A stretch of 9,749 nucleotides of DNA. It comes from Bacteroidota bacterium. Lineage in GTDB: Bacteria > Bacteroidota > Bacteroidia > Bacteroidales > GCA-2748055. The position numbers and the translations under genes were made by a program. Position 1 is the stretch's first letter; each line of letters begins with the position of its first letter. The stretch lies in NCBI GenBank assembly GCA_030642565.1, contig DAOWNM010000080.1:1-9749 (forward strand), given 5' to 3'. The notes under the pieces are model-generated. The model was given only the letters and a program-made list of their open reading frames with translations, made no database searches and was not told where the DNA came from. This document shows positions 1 through 6,633 of the stretch, piece after piece.

Positions 1-783
1 GCCATCTTCTACCTCAACAGGAACCATGAACTGATCAGATTTAACATCAGGGAATTTGCATTCGATTGGGAGATATTCAGGCAGAGCCTGCGCATTGGTT
101 TGCCCACGGGGTTGCAGCAAACATTTGTGGCCCTGGGCATGATGGCGCTCATGAGCATAGTAAATGGATTTGGAACCAACGCGGTAGCAGGCTATACTGC
201 CGCCGGCCGGCTCGACAGCCTGGCGGTGATTCCCTCCATAATCTTCTCTCATGCACTGGCCACTTTCGTGGGACAAAATATCGGGGCCGGAAAAATAGAC
301 CGTGTGAAAAAGGGGCTTACACGTACCATGATCATGTCATCGGCCACAGCCGTATTGATCTCAGTTCTGCTTATTATATTCAAATATCCCCTGATGAGCC
401 TCTTTACACACGACCAGGCGGTGATCGATATCGGCGGTGACTACCTGACCATCGTCACCTCCTTTTACCTGCTGTTCACAGGCATGTTTGTATATAGTGG
501 GGTTATGCGAGGGGCCGGTGACACACTGATTCCCATGTTCATCACGCTTTTCTCGCTCTGGATCGTCAGGATCCCGGTAGCGCTTTTCCTCAGCCAGGAG
601 ACCATCGAGATATTTGGTCTCACCCTGAAAAGTGCAGGGATGGGACAATCCGGAATCTGGTGGTCCATACCCATCGGATGGGGAATCGGAATGGTTCTCT
701 CCTTTATCTACTACCGGACCGGCAGGTGGAAAACCAAAAGCGTTATCAAAGTCAAAGTTGAACCTGCCACCATTACCCGCTAG
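1..783 (+). CDS. MATE family efflux transporter, C-terminal part (5' end outside window)
   Basis: This is the C-terminal 260 residues of a multi-helix inner-membrane antiporter of the MATE (NorM/DinF-like) family, which exports drugs or organic cations in exchange for Na+ or H+. The frame is open from base 1, so the start lies upstream; the TTG at 100 is an internal Leu codon. Several long hydrophobic segments are visible, and two family hallmarks can be seen: FVGQNIGAGK near residues 89-98, and GVMRGAGDT near 167-175 of the part shown. The C-terminal end has a Gly/Trp-rich helix (SGIWW..PIGWGIG) followed by a basic cytoplasmic tail, as usual for the family. Complete members are about 440-460 residues, so roughly 40% is missing. 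Substrate cannot be deduced. The following gene begins about 110 bases later and seems to be independently expressed. Confidence 0.93.
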   Translation, partial: AIFYLNRNHELIRFNIREFAFDWEIFRQSLRIGLPTGLQQTFVALGMMALMSIVNGFGTNAVAGYTAAGRLDSLAVIPSIIFSHALATFVGQNIGAGKIDRVKKGLTRTMIMSSATAVLISVLLIIFKYPLMSLFTHDQAVIDIGGDYLTIVTSFYLLFTGMFVYSGVMRGAGDTLIPMFITLFSLWIVRIPVALFLSQETIEIFGLTLKSAGMGQSGIWWSIPIGWGIGMVLSFIYYRTGRWKTKSVIKVKVEPATITR

Positions 784-784
784 G

Positions 785-800
785 TAAATAACATTATTTA
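785..800 (+). terminator. Weak AT-only palindrome after the MATE gene, possible terminator
   Basis: TAAATAA (785-791) and TTATTTA (794-800) form a perfect inverted repeat just after the MATE stop codon. A five-base T run follows at 805-809. The stem is all A-T and the two-base centre forces opening of the inner pairs, so as an RNA hairpin it would be weak. It is the only terminator-like structure seen between the two genes. Confidence 0.25.
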
Positions 801-845
801 ACCATTTTTCATTGATTTCCCCATGCTGATTGGGTAACTTGGTTC

Positions 846-853
846 GATATTTG
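846..853 (+). promoter_or_regulatory. Possible Bacteroidota -7 box upstream of the sensor kinase
   Basis: GATATTTG at 846-853 matches the phylum -7 consensus TAnnTTTG at all but the first defined base. No TTG was found at the usual distance for a -33 element, so the match is weak. If used, transcription would begin near 860. That would exclude a GTG start at 853 and leave a leader of about 30 bases before the ATG at 892. Confidence 0.25.
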
Positions 854-891
854 TGCGTCCAATGAGGACTAACGCTACCACCTTTACCGGG

Positions 892-3800
892 ATGATCAGG
901 TACTCACTATTTATTTTTGGATTTCTGCTGTTCTCAACCAACCTGGCCGCACAGGATGATTATATCCGTTTCAAACGGATCACTATCAATGATGGTCTCT
1001 CCCTTAGTTCGGTCTACAATATTTACCAGGACTCCAAAGGTTTTATGTGGTTCGGTACCGAAGATGGATTGAATAAATATGATGGTCAGAGCATCACAGT
1101 GTACGGGGCTCATACCGATCAGCACAATCTCCTGGCCGACAAATGGATCGAACTGATATACGAAGATAAATCGGGGGTAATCTGGCTTGGCTCCAGGAGT
1201 GGGCTCACCAGATACAATCCACGCACAGGTGTTTTTACAGCCCTCCGGCACAACCCGGAAGATTTCAACTCCCTCTCCAACGATACCATCACAGCCATTG
1301 AAACGGACCTGAGAAATGAAATATGGGTTGGAACATTCCAGGGACTAAACCATGTAAACCGGTTTACAAGTGAGGTGCAGAGAGTCGTTCCGGACGATGA
1401 AGAACTTGTGGGACTCACCAGCCGGATTTCCGGATTCCTGAGTGATGAATCGGGCCGGTTCTGGATTGCCACCTATAAAGGATTGTATAGTTATGACAGG
1501 AAATCCGGGCTCTTCTTTAGTGAAAATATTGAAGGTCTGATCGATACCAGCACCACCATTTTTCAAATGACCCGGGGAGAAGAGGCCATCTGGCTCGGTA
1601 CCGACAGGGGACTTGTAAAGCTTGACCTTTCGCAGAACCGTCAACATCAGCATATCTCCCTTGAGTTTTCAAGTGAGAGTGCCAGAATCACCAGGATTCT
1701 TCCTGACAACCTTGGCCAGGTCTGGGTTCTGACAGGAGAAGGGCTCTACTGCTACCGCGGAGAGGAAGAGGGTTTACAGAGGTTCCTTTCGGCAGGCGGA
1801 ACCACCCACTCTCTGGCACTGGACCCGCAGGAATCGCTCCTGGAAGATATTAGTGGAGAGATATGGTTTGGAACCTTTGGAAACGGTGTTTACAGAATCG
1901 ATCCCGGAACGTTCACTTACAAACATTACACCCATAATCCAGCCGATCCGGAGAGCCTGTCGGAAAATTCCATCAACTGTATTTTCCAGGACCGGTCAGG
2001 TGCCACCTGGTTTGGAACCTTTGGTGCCGGTATTAGTATCCTGAACCCCTATTCCAACAGATTTACACTCTTTAAGAACAATCCCTATAATCAGAACAGC
2101 CTGGCCAGTTCATTTGTCTGGACCATCTGTGAAGCCACCGACAGTACCCTCTGGATGGGCACCAATGCCCATGGAATCAGTTGCTACGATCAGCGTCATG
2201 GAACCTATACCCAATACGATCACAACCCCTTTGATCCAACCTCTCTTTCACACTCTTCCATACGGAAAATATACCAGGACAGCAAGGGCCGAATCTGGAT
2301 AGGAACCGATGGAGGGGGACTCGATCTGTTCAATCCATGGGAACGCTCTTTTACCCACTTCAGGCACGATCCTGCCAATCCGGCTTCTATCTCGCATAAC
2401 TCGGTCCGAACGGTTTTTGAGGACCGGGATGGAAGAATCTGGGTCGGTACCCGCGACGGACTGAACCTGTTGCTTGAGGATGAAATGACTTTCAGGCGTT
2501 ACATGACGGGAAGAGAACAGGAGGAGGGTCCGATGCGCAACTTTATCTATTCCGCCATTTACCAGGATCAGTGGGACAACCTCTGGGTGGGTACATATGG
2601 TGGCGGACTCTGCATGCTGAATCCAGAGGATAGCACATGCATCAGCTTTTTTAACGATCCTGAAGACCCCAATACCATCTCCGACAATATTGTCTTTTCC
2701 ATCCATGAAGATCAACAGGGAAGATTCTGGATAGGAACCAACAGCGGACTTAATATGTTCTATCCCGCCACGGGATCATTCAGGCGATTTGGGGTAAGCG
2801 AGGGACTGGCCAATGAGGTCATATACGGGATACTCCCGGACAACAATAATTGTATCTGGCTCAGCACCAATTTTGGAATCTGCCGGTTCAACCTGGAGAC
2901 TTTTGAGGCAAAGAATTTTAATATGAACGACGGTCTCCAGAGCAATGAATTCAATGGAGGTTCCTACCACAAAGGAGAGAGTGGTAAGCTCTATTTTGGA
3001 GGTGTTTATGGCATGAATGTTATCGATCCTGACGCCATTGAACCGGTTAAAAAAGTCCCGGAAGTTACACTGACTCAACTGGAAGTGATGGGAAAAGAGG
3101 TGCAAATTGCAGGGATAGATCTTGAAGAGGAGTTTGAGGATCTTCCGGGACGCATTGTCGAATTCGAGGGGAACTTTTATACCAGCGAAAATGTAACCTA
3201 CATGGAGGAGATCGTACTGGATTACAGGCACCGGTTCTTCTCCGTTGAATTTGCGGCCCTCAACAACCTGCAAACAGGCGATCTGCACTACAGCTACATA
3301 ATGGAAAACCTGGAAACGGACTGGAATAACTCCGGAACCCGGAACTATGTCTCCTATACCAATATGAAAGCAGGAACCTATCTGCTAAAAGTCGTAGCTG
3401 AAAATACGGATGGATACAGAAGTGACCCTCCTATGCAGTTGCGTATTATCATCACTCCGCCCATCTGGTTATCGTGGTGGTTTATCCTGCTGGAGATAGT
3501 GGTTTCTACAGCCATTGTGGTGATGATCTATATTTACCTGTTGAAATCGCGGACCAATCGTCTCCTGAAGCATCAGAATCAACAGATCAGCCAGGCCAAC
3601 GAAGCGTTGCGAAAATCAGAAAAGAACCTGATGGAACTCAATGCCACCAAGGACAAATTCTTCTCCATTATCTCACATGACCTGAAGAATCCATTTTCGA
3701 GCCTGCTCTCCATCAGTGACCTGATGGTCGAAAGTTTTGATGATACAGATAGAGAGGACCATAAAGCCGGATTTACAAAGATCAACCAGTCGGTAAAACA

Positions 3801-4326
3801 TCTGCTCGATCTGCTGGAAAATCTGCTTACATGGTCCAGATCACAACGCGGAAGGATTAAATACGACCCGGTACGGTTTAACCTGAGTACCCTGGTACAG
3901 GAGAACATCAACCTGCACAGGTTGCTGGCTGAGAAGAAAGGAATTCTGTTGCTCTCTTCAGAGCAGGATGAACTCTTTGCCTATGGCGACAGGGATATGA
4001 TCAACAGTGTTATCCGTAACCTGGTGACCAATGCAGTCAAATTCACCGAAAGGGACAGGAAAGTAGAGATTCGATTAAAGCCCGGGGAGAAGGAGATTGA
4101 AGTGAGCGTCGTAGATGAAGGGATCGGGATCACATCAGAGCAACTGGAAAAACTATTCCGGATCGATGAAAAATTTAAATCCACTGGGACAGCAGGAGAG
4201 AAAGGCACGGGTCTTGGTCTGATAATCTGCAGAGAATTTGTAGAGAAAAATGGAGGAGAAATCACCGTTCAAAGTGCCCCTGGAAAGGGCTCTGTATTTA
4301 GCTTTACAGTACCCATGGCAAACTGA
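892..4326 (+). CDS. Membrane sensor histidine kinase with two-component-regulator propellers and Y_Y_Y domain
   Basis: A 1144-residue sensor kinase. Residues 1-20 are a signal peptide ending LAA/Q. About 14 Reg_prop blades (pattern D..G..W.GT..GL) plus one degenerate blade span about 25-715, fitting two seven-bladed periplasmic propellers. A Y_Y_Y domain follows (about 776-855), then one transmembrane helix (about 859-881), a coiled-coil linker, a HisKA domain with phospho-acceptor His929 in SHDLKNPF, and HATPase_c with N-box Asn1047, G1 motif DEGIG from Asp1075 and G2 motif GTGLGL at 1105-1110. It should autophosphorylate in the cytoplasm in response to a periplasmic ligand. The sensor half resembles hybrid two-component polysaccharide sensors, but the protein ends after the ATPase, without receiver or AraC-type domain. 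No response regulator is adjacent, so its partner and ligand are unknown. The frame extends to a GTG at 853 and an ATG at 862; I chose 892 because the signal peptide begins there. Confidence 0.93.
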   Translation: MIRYSLFIFGFLLFSTNLAAQDDYIRFKRITINDGLSLSSVYNIYQDSKGFMWFGTEDGLNKYDGQSITVYGAHTDQHNLLADKWIELIYEDKSGVIWLGSRSGLTRYNPRTGVFTALRHNPEDFNSLSNDTITAIETDLRNEIWVGTFQGLNHVNRFTSEVQRVVPDDEELVGLTSRISGFLSDESGRFWIATYKGLYSYDRKSGLFFSENIEGLIDTSTTIFQMTRGEEAIWLGTDRGLVKLDLSQNRQHQHISLEFSSESARITRILPDNLGQVWVLTGEGLYCYRGEEEGLQRFLSAGGTTHSLALDPQESLLEDISGEIWFGTFGNGVYRIDPGTFTYKHYTHNPADPESLSENSINCIFQDRSGATWFGTFGAGISILNPYSNRFTLFKNNPYNQNSLASSFVWTICEATDSTLWMGTNAHGISCYDQRHGTYTQYDHNPFDPTSLSHSSIRKIYQDSKGRIWIGTDGGGLDLFNPWERSFTHFRHDPANPASISHNSVRTVFEDRDGRIWVGTRDGLNLLLEDEMTFRRYMTGREQEEGPMRNFIYSAIYQDQWDNLWVGTYGGGLCMLNPEDSTCISFFNDPEDPNTISDNIVFSIHEDQQGRFWIGTNSGLNMFYPATGSFRRFGVSEGLANEVIYGILPDNNNCIWLSTNFGICRFNLETFEAKNFNMNDGLQSNEFNGGSYHKGESGKLYFGGVYGMNVIDPDAIEPVKKVPEVTLTQLEVMGKEVQIAGIDLEEEFEDLPGRIVEFEGNFYTSENVTYMEEIVLDYRHRFFSVEFAALNNLQTGDLHYSYIMENLETDWNNSGTRNYVSYTNMKAGTYLLKVVAENTDGYRSDPPMQLRIIITPPIWLSWWFILLEIVVSTAIVVMIYIYLLKSRTNRLLKHQNQQISQANEALRKSEKNLMELNATKDKFFSIISHDLKNPFSSLLSISDLMVESFDDTDREDHKAGFTKINQSVKHLLDLLENLLTWSRSQRGRIKYDPVRFNLSTLVQENINLHRLLAEKKGILLLSSEQDELFAYGDRDMINSVIRNLVTNAVKFTERDRKVEIRLKPGEKEIEVSVVDEGIGITSEQLEKLFRIDEKFKSTGTAGEKGTGLGLIICREFVEKNGGEITVQSAPGKGSVFSFTVPMAN

Positions 4327-4329
4327 TCG

Positions 4330-4360
4330 TTGCCAAAGCAATCATAATACTGTAAATTTG
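4330..4360 (+). promoter_or_regulatory. Bacteroidota-type promoter for the yicC-gmk-nadD operon
   Basis: TAAATTTG at 4353-4360 is a perfect match to the Bacteroidota -7 consensus TAnnTTTG. A TTG at 4330-4332 lies 20 bases upstream of it, within the 17-23 base spacing reported for -33 elements in this phylum. Transcription would start near 4366, giving a leader of about 20 bases before the yicC ATG at 4385. The promoter begins only four bases after the kinase stop codon. This supports separate transcription of the operon. Confidence 0.65.
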
Positions 4361-4384
4361 CCCCGAACTTTATCTGAAAAAACC

Positions 4385-5260
4385 ATGATCAGATCCATGA
4401 CCGGCTACGGGAAAGCCGAATGTCTGCTGGCCGACAAGAAACTGACCATAGAAATTAAATCTCTCAACAGCAAACAGTTGGACACCAACATTCGTCTACC
4501 CGCCCTCTATAGGGAGAAGGAGTTGGAGATCCGTCAACTGATCGCTTCAGAACTGAAAAGAGGTAAAGTGGAGTGCGCTTTCTACTATGAACTCTCCAGT
4601 GAAACAGCCCCTGGCACCATTAATGAGCCGGTGGTTAAAGGCTACTACCAACAACTCTATAAGATCTCCGGCGAACTGGGGCTCCAGGCTTCGCCGGAGC
4701 TGTTGAGTACCGTTATGAGGATGCCGGATACGATCCGGACCGAAAAACCTGAACTTGAAGAGACGGAGTGGGAAGCAGTGAAAAAGGCCCTGAAACAGGC
4801 TGTGGATAATGTGATTATTTTCAGGAGCCAGGAGGGAAAATCATTGGATGTTGATCTGCGTCAAAGGATTGATGCCATCGCCCGGAAACTGGAAGAAGCG
4901 GGGAGCTATGAGAAGGAGCGAATAGACATGGTCAGAGAGCGTATCGGAAAACACCTGGAGGATTTTAGTAAGAAAAATACCGTGGATGAGAACCGGTTTG
5001 AACAGGAGCTCATTTACTATATAGAAAAGCTGGACATCTCCGAAGAGAAGGTCAGGCTGGCCCACCATTGCAATTACTTTCTGGAAACACTGGAGGATCA
5101 GAACCCCGCGGGGAAGAAACTGGGATTCATCTCCCAGGAGATGGGCAGGGAGATCAATACGCTGGGCTCCAAAGCCAACCACAAAGAGCTTCAAAAGCTA
5201 GTTGTGGAGATGAAAGATGAGCTTGAACGGATCAAGGAGCAGGTCCTTAACATACTGTAA
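4385..5260 (+). CDS. yicC: YicC family endoribonuclease
   Basis: A 291-residue YicC-family protein, the usual length. The N-terminus MIRSMTGYGKAE is the family signature and fixes the start at 4385, although the frame is open back to 4250 inside the kinase gene. The N-terminal YicC_N domain includes the conserved EIKSLNSK segment. The C-terminal DUF1732 domain carries the conserved run with QEMGREINTLGSKA, followed by a charged helix ending EQVLNIL where most members end NIE. In E. coli, YicC has been described as an endoribonuclease acting in small-RNA turnover; in Bacteroidota its substrate is not established. The gene leads an operon: its TAA shares one base with the gmk ATG (TAATG), so the two are probably translationally coupled. 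A perfect -7 box lies 25 bases upstream of the start. Confidence 0.93.
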   Translation: MIRSMTGYGKAECLLADKKLTIEIKSLNSKQLDTNIRLPALYREKELEIRQLIASELKRGKVECAFYYELSSETAPGTINEPVVKGYYQQLYKISGELGLQASPELLSTVMRMPDTIRTEKPELEETEWEAVKKALKQAVDNVIIFRSQEGKSLDVDLRQRIDAIARKLEEAGSYEKERIDMVRERIGKHLEDFSKKNTVDENRFEQELIYYIEKLDISEEKVRLAHHCNYFLETLEDQNPAGKKLGFISQEMGREINTLGSKANHKELQKLVVEMKDELERIKEQVLNIL

Positions 5261-5826
5261 TGAAGGGGAAATTATTGATCTTCAGCGCACCATCCGGTGC
5301 CGGCAAATCCACCATCGTGCAGCACCTGATGAAACAGAACCTGGGGCTGGAGTTCAGTATTTCAGCCACATCCCGTGAGCCCAGGGAGGGAGAGGCGGAT
5401 GGCAGGGAGTACCATTTCATCTCTCCCGAAGAGTTTCGCAAGAAGATTTATAAACATGCCTTTGTCGAATGGGAAGAAGTTTATCCGGAGCAGTACTATG
5501 GCACACTGTTCAGCGAGGTGGAGAGAATCTGGAAACGGGGCGACCATGCCATCTTTGATATTGATGTGGTGGGAGGAATGAACCTGAAAAAGGAGTACGG
5601 AGACAGGGCCTGTACCATTTTTATACAACCCCCTTCGCAGGAGGTACTGGAACAGCGATTGCGTTCCAGGGGTACAGATGATGAAGCCTCCCTCCGGAAA
5701 AGGCTGGAGAAAGCCATGCATGAAATAGAGCATGCCTCCCGGTTCGATCATATCGTGATAAACGACTCCCTGGGAAAGGCCCTTGCAGAAGCAGAAGATA
5801 TTGTTCGAAATTTCCTGGCCTTATGA
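5260..5826 (+). CDS. gmk: Guanylate kinase
   Basis: Guanylate kinase, 188 residues, near the normal bacterial length of about 190-205. It phosphorylates GMP (and dGMP) with ATP to give GDP (dGDP) in the cytoplasm, an essential step in GTP and dGTP supply. Visible motifs are the P-loop APSGAGKST at residues 10-18, the GMP-binding segment SATSREPREGE (35-45) with Tyr51, YYGT (79-82), the DIDVVGG Walker-B-like strand (100-106), and a lid region with RLRSRGTDD near 132-140. The start ATG overlaps the last base of the yicC stop, and the stop overlaps the nadD start as ATGA, so all three genes are almost certainly co-transcribed and coupled. The order yicC-gmk-nadD is, to my knowledge, a common arrangement in Bacteroidota. 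No residue looks aberrant. Confidence 0.97.
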   Translation: MKGKLLIFSAPSGAGKSTIVQHLMKQNLGLEFSISATSREPREGEADGREYHFISPEEFRKKIYKHAFVEWEEVYPEQYYGTLFSEVERIWKRGDHAIFDIDVVGGMNLKKEYGDRACTIFIQPPSQEVLEQRLRSRGTDDEASLRKRLEKAMHEIEHASRFDHIVINDSLGKALAEAEDIVRNFLAL

Positions 5827-6398
5827 TCACCGGACTCTACTTTGGTTCTTTTAATCCCGTTCATATCGGGCACCTGGTCATAGCCAATTATATGGTTGAA
5901 TTCAGTGATCTGGAACAGTTATGGTTTGTGGTGAGTCCGCAAAACCCGCTGAAAGAGAAAAAAAGCCTGCTCCAGGATTACCACCGACTTGAGATGGTAC
6001 GGCTGGCAGTGGAGGATGACGACCGTTTCAGGGCCTCAGATATTGAGTTCAAGCTTCCCACCCCCTCCTACACCATCGATACCCTGACCTATCTTGAAGA
6101 GAAAAATCCGGGAAGGGAATTTCAACTGGTAATGGGAGGCGACGGCCTGCGTACCTTTCACAAATGGAAACATGCCAACCTGATCGTGGAGAAGTACCAC
6201 CGGCTTATCTACCCCCGGCCCGGCACGGATAGGGAGGCAGCCTCCCGGCTACCAAATGCCACCATGGTGGATGCTCCAATGATGGAGATCTCCTCCAGCT
6301 TTATCCGGCAGGCCATCAGGGAAGGAAAAGATGTTCGCCACATGGTACCGGCAAAAGCATACACCTATATGCGTGAGATGCATTTCTACGAAAAGTAA
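5823..6398 (+). CDS. nadD: Nicotinate (nicotinamide) mononucleotide adenylyltransferase
   Basis: NadD, 191 residues, transfers AMP from ATP to nicotinate mononucleotide to make deamido-NAD, the penultimate step of NAD biosynthesis. The N-terminus has the nucleotidyltransferase signature GSFNPVHIGH at residues 8-17 (the H.GH ATP-binding motif). The second signature, SSSFIR, is at 157-162, followed by VRHMVP.....Y and a short helix, as in the family. The mid-protein segment reads MGGDGLRTFHKWK; most relatives have DNL where this has DGL, a mild departure that does not touch a catalytic residue I can name. The gene overlaps gmk by four bases (ATGA) and closes the operon. No strong terminator follows; the next 235 bases are gene-free. 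Confidence 0.96.
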   Translation: MITGLYFGSFNPVHIGHLVIANYMVEFSDLEQLWFVVSPQNPLKEKKSLLQDYHRLEMVRLAVEDDDRFRASDIEFKLPTPSYTIDTLTYLEEKNPGREFQLVMGGDGLRTFHKWKHANLIVEKYHRLIYPRPGTDREAASRLPNATMVDAPMMEISSSFIRQAIREGKDVRHMVPAKAYTYMREMHFYEK

Positions 6399-6633
6399 AA
6401 ACCTGAAATTCTACCTGTCTCAGGGATATGGTCCCGGTAAATCTCATTGTACCTGCACGTGGCAAAACAGTTCTACACAAACATTGAAAACCCGTTTGAA
6501 GATCTCGAAAAAAATGAATAATTTATGGAGTGTAAGTAAACCGTAACTCATTTATAACAAAACCTATGATCTCTCGACACAAATCCAGTGAGAGTGTCGG
6601 ATATATAGTTCGGACATTTAAAAACAAGAAGTT
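6399..6633 (+). other. Gene-free junction between core operon and AT-rich segment
   Basis: These 235 bases separate nadD from the lipoprotein gene. Base composition changes across it, from about 40-57% GC in sampled lines upstream to about 28-32% downstream. It contains no tRNA-like cloverleaf and no recognisable insertion-sequence end. A short frame from a GTG at 6459 to a TAA at 6521 reads as a 20-residue acidic peptide (AKQFYTNIENPFEDLEKNE after the start). This could be the tail of a decayed gene, but nothing supports expression. Inverted TGTCSG motifs occupy 6575-6616. No convincing -7/-33 promoter for the downstream gene was found; TATAGTTC at 6604-6611 is only a partial match. Confidence 0.6.
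6575..6616. repeat. Cluster of three alternating TGTCSG motifs forming two inverted repeats
   Basis: CGACAC (6575-6580) and GTGTCG (6594-6599) are a perfect six-base inverted repeat with a 13-base centre. The second copy also pairs with a third: TGTCgGA (6595-6601) and TCgGACA (6610-6616) match in six of seven positions around an eight-base centre. The arrangement ends 17 bases before the lipoprotein ATG. It could be an operator, mutually exclusive RNA stems in the leader, or a terminator for nadD. It lacks the T run of an intrinsic terminator. Confidence 0.45.

Noticed and set aside
853..891. Longer N-terminus for the sensor kinase from GTG 853 or ATG 862.
   Set aside because: A well-formed signal peptide begins at ATG 892, and a possible -7 box overlaps 846-853. 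The longer forms cannot be fully excluded.
2248..3288. Several minus-strand frames of 64-170 codons inside the kinase gene.
   Set aside because: They are shadows of a confidently identified gene on the opposite strand, without motifs or start context.
4330..4341. Small hairpin TTGC-CAAA-GCAA after the kinase stop as a terminator.
   Set aside because: The four-pair stem has no T run and overlaps the -33 element; it is too weak to support.
4250..4384. Upstream in-frame extension of yicC into the kinase gene.
   Set aside because: The conserved YicC N-terminus MIRSMTGYG begins at 4385, and a good promoter lies between the extension and that start.
6331..6546. A 71-codon plus-strand frame overlapping the end of nadD.
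   Set aside because: Its first third lies inside nadD in another frame, the peptide has no recognisable motif, and composition looks non-coding.
6399..6633. Search for tRNA, insertion-sequence ends or an attachment site at the compositional junction.
   Set aside because: No cloverleaf, terminal inverted repeat of useful length, or duplicated target site could be seen.
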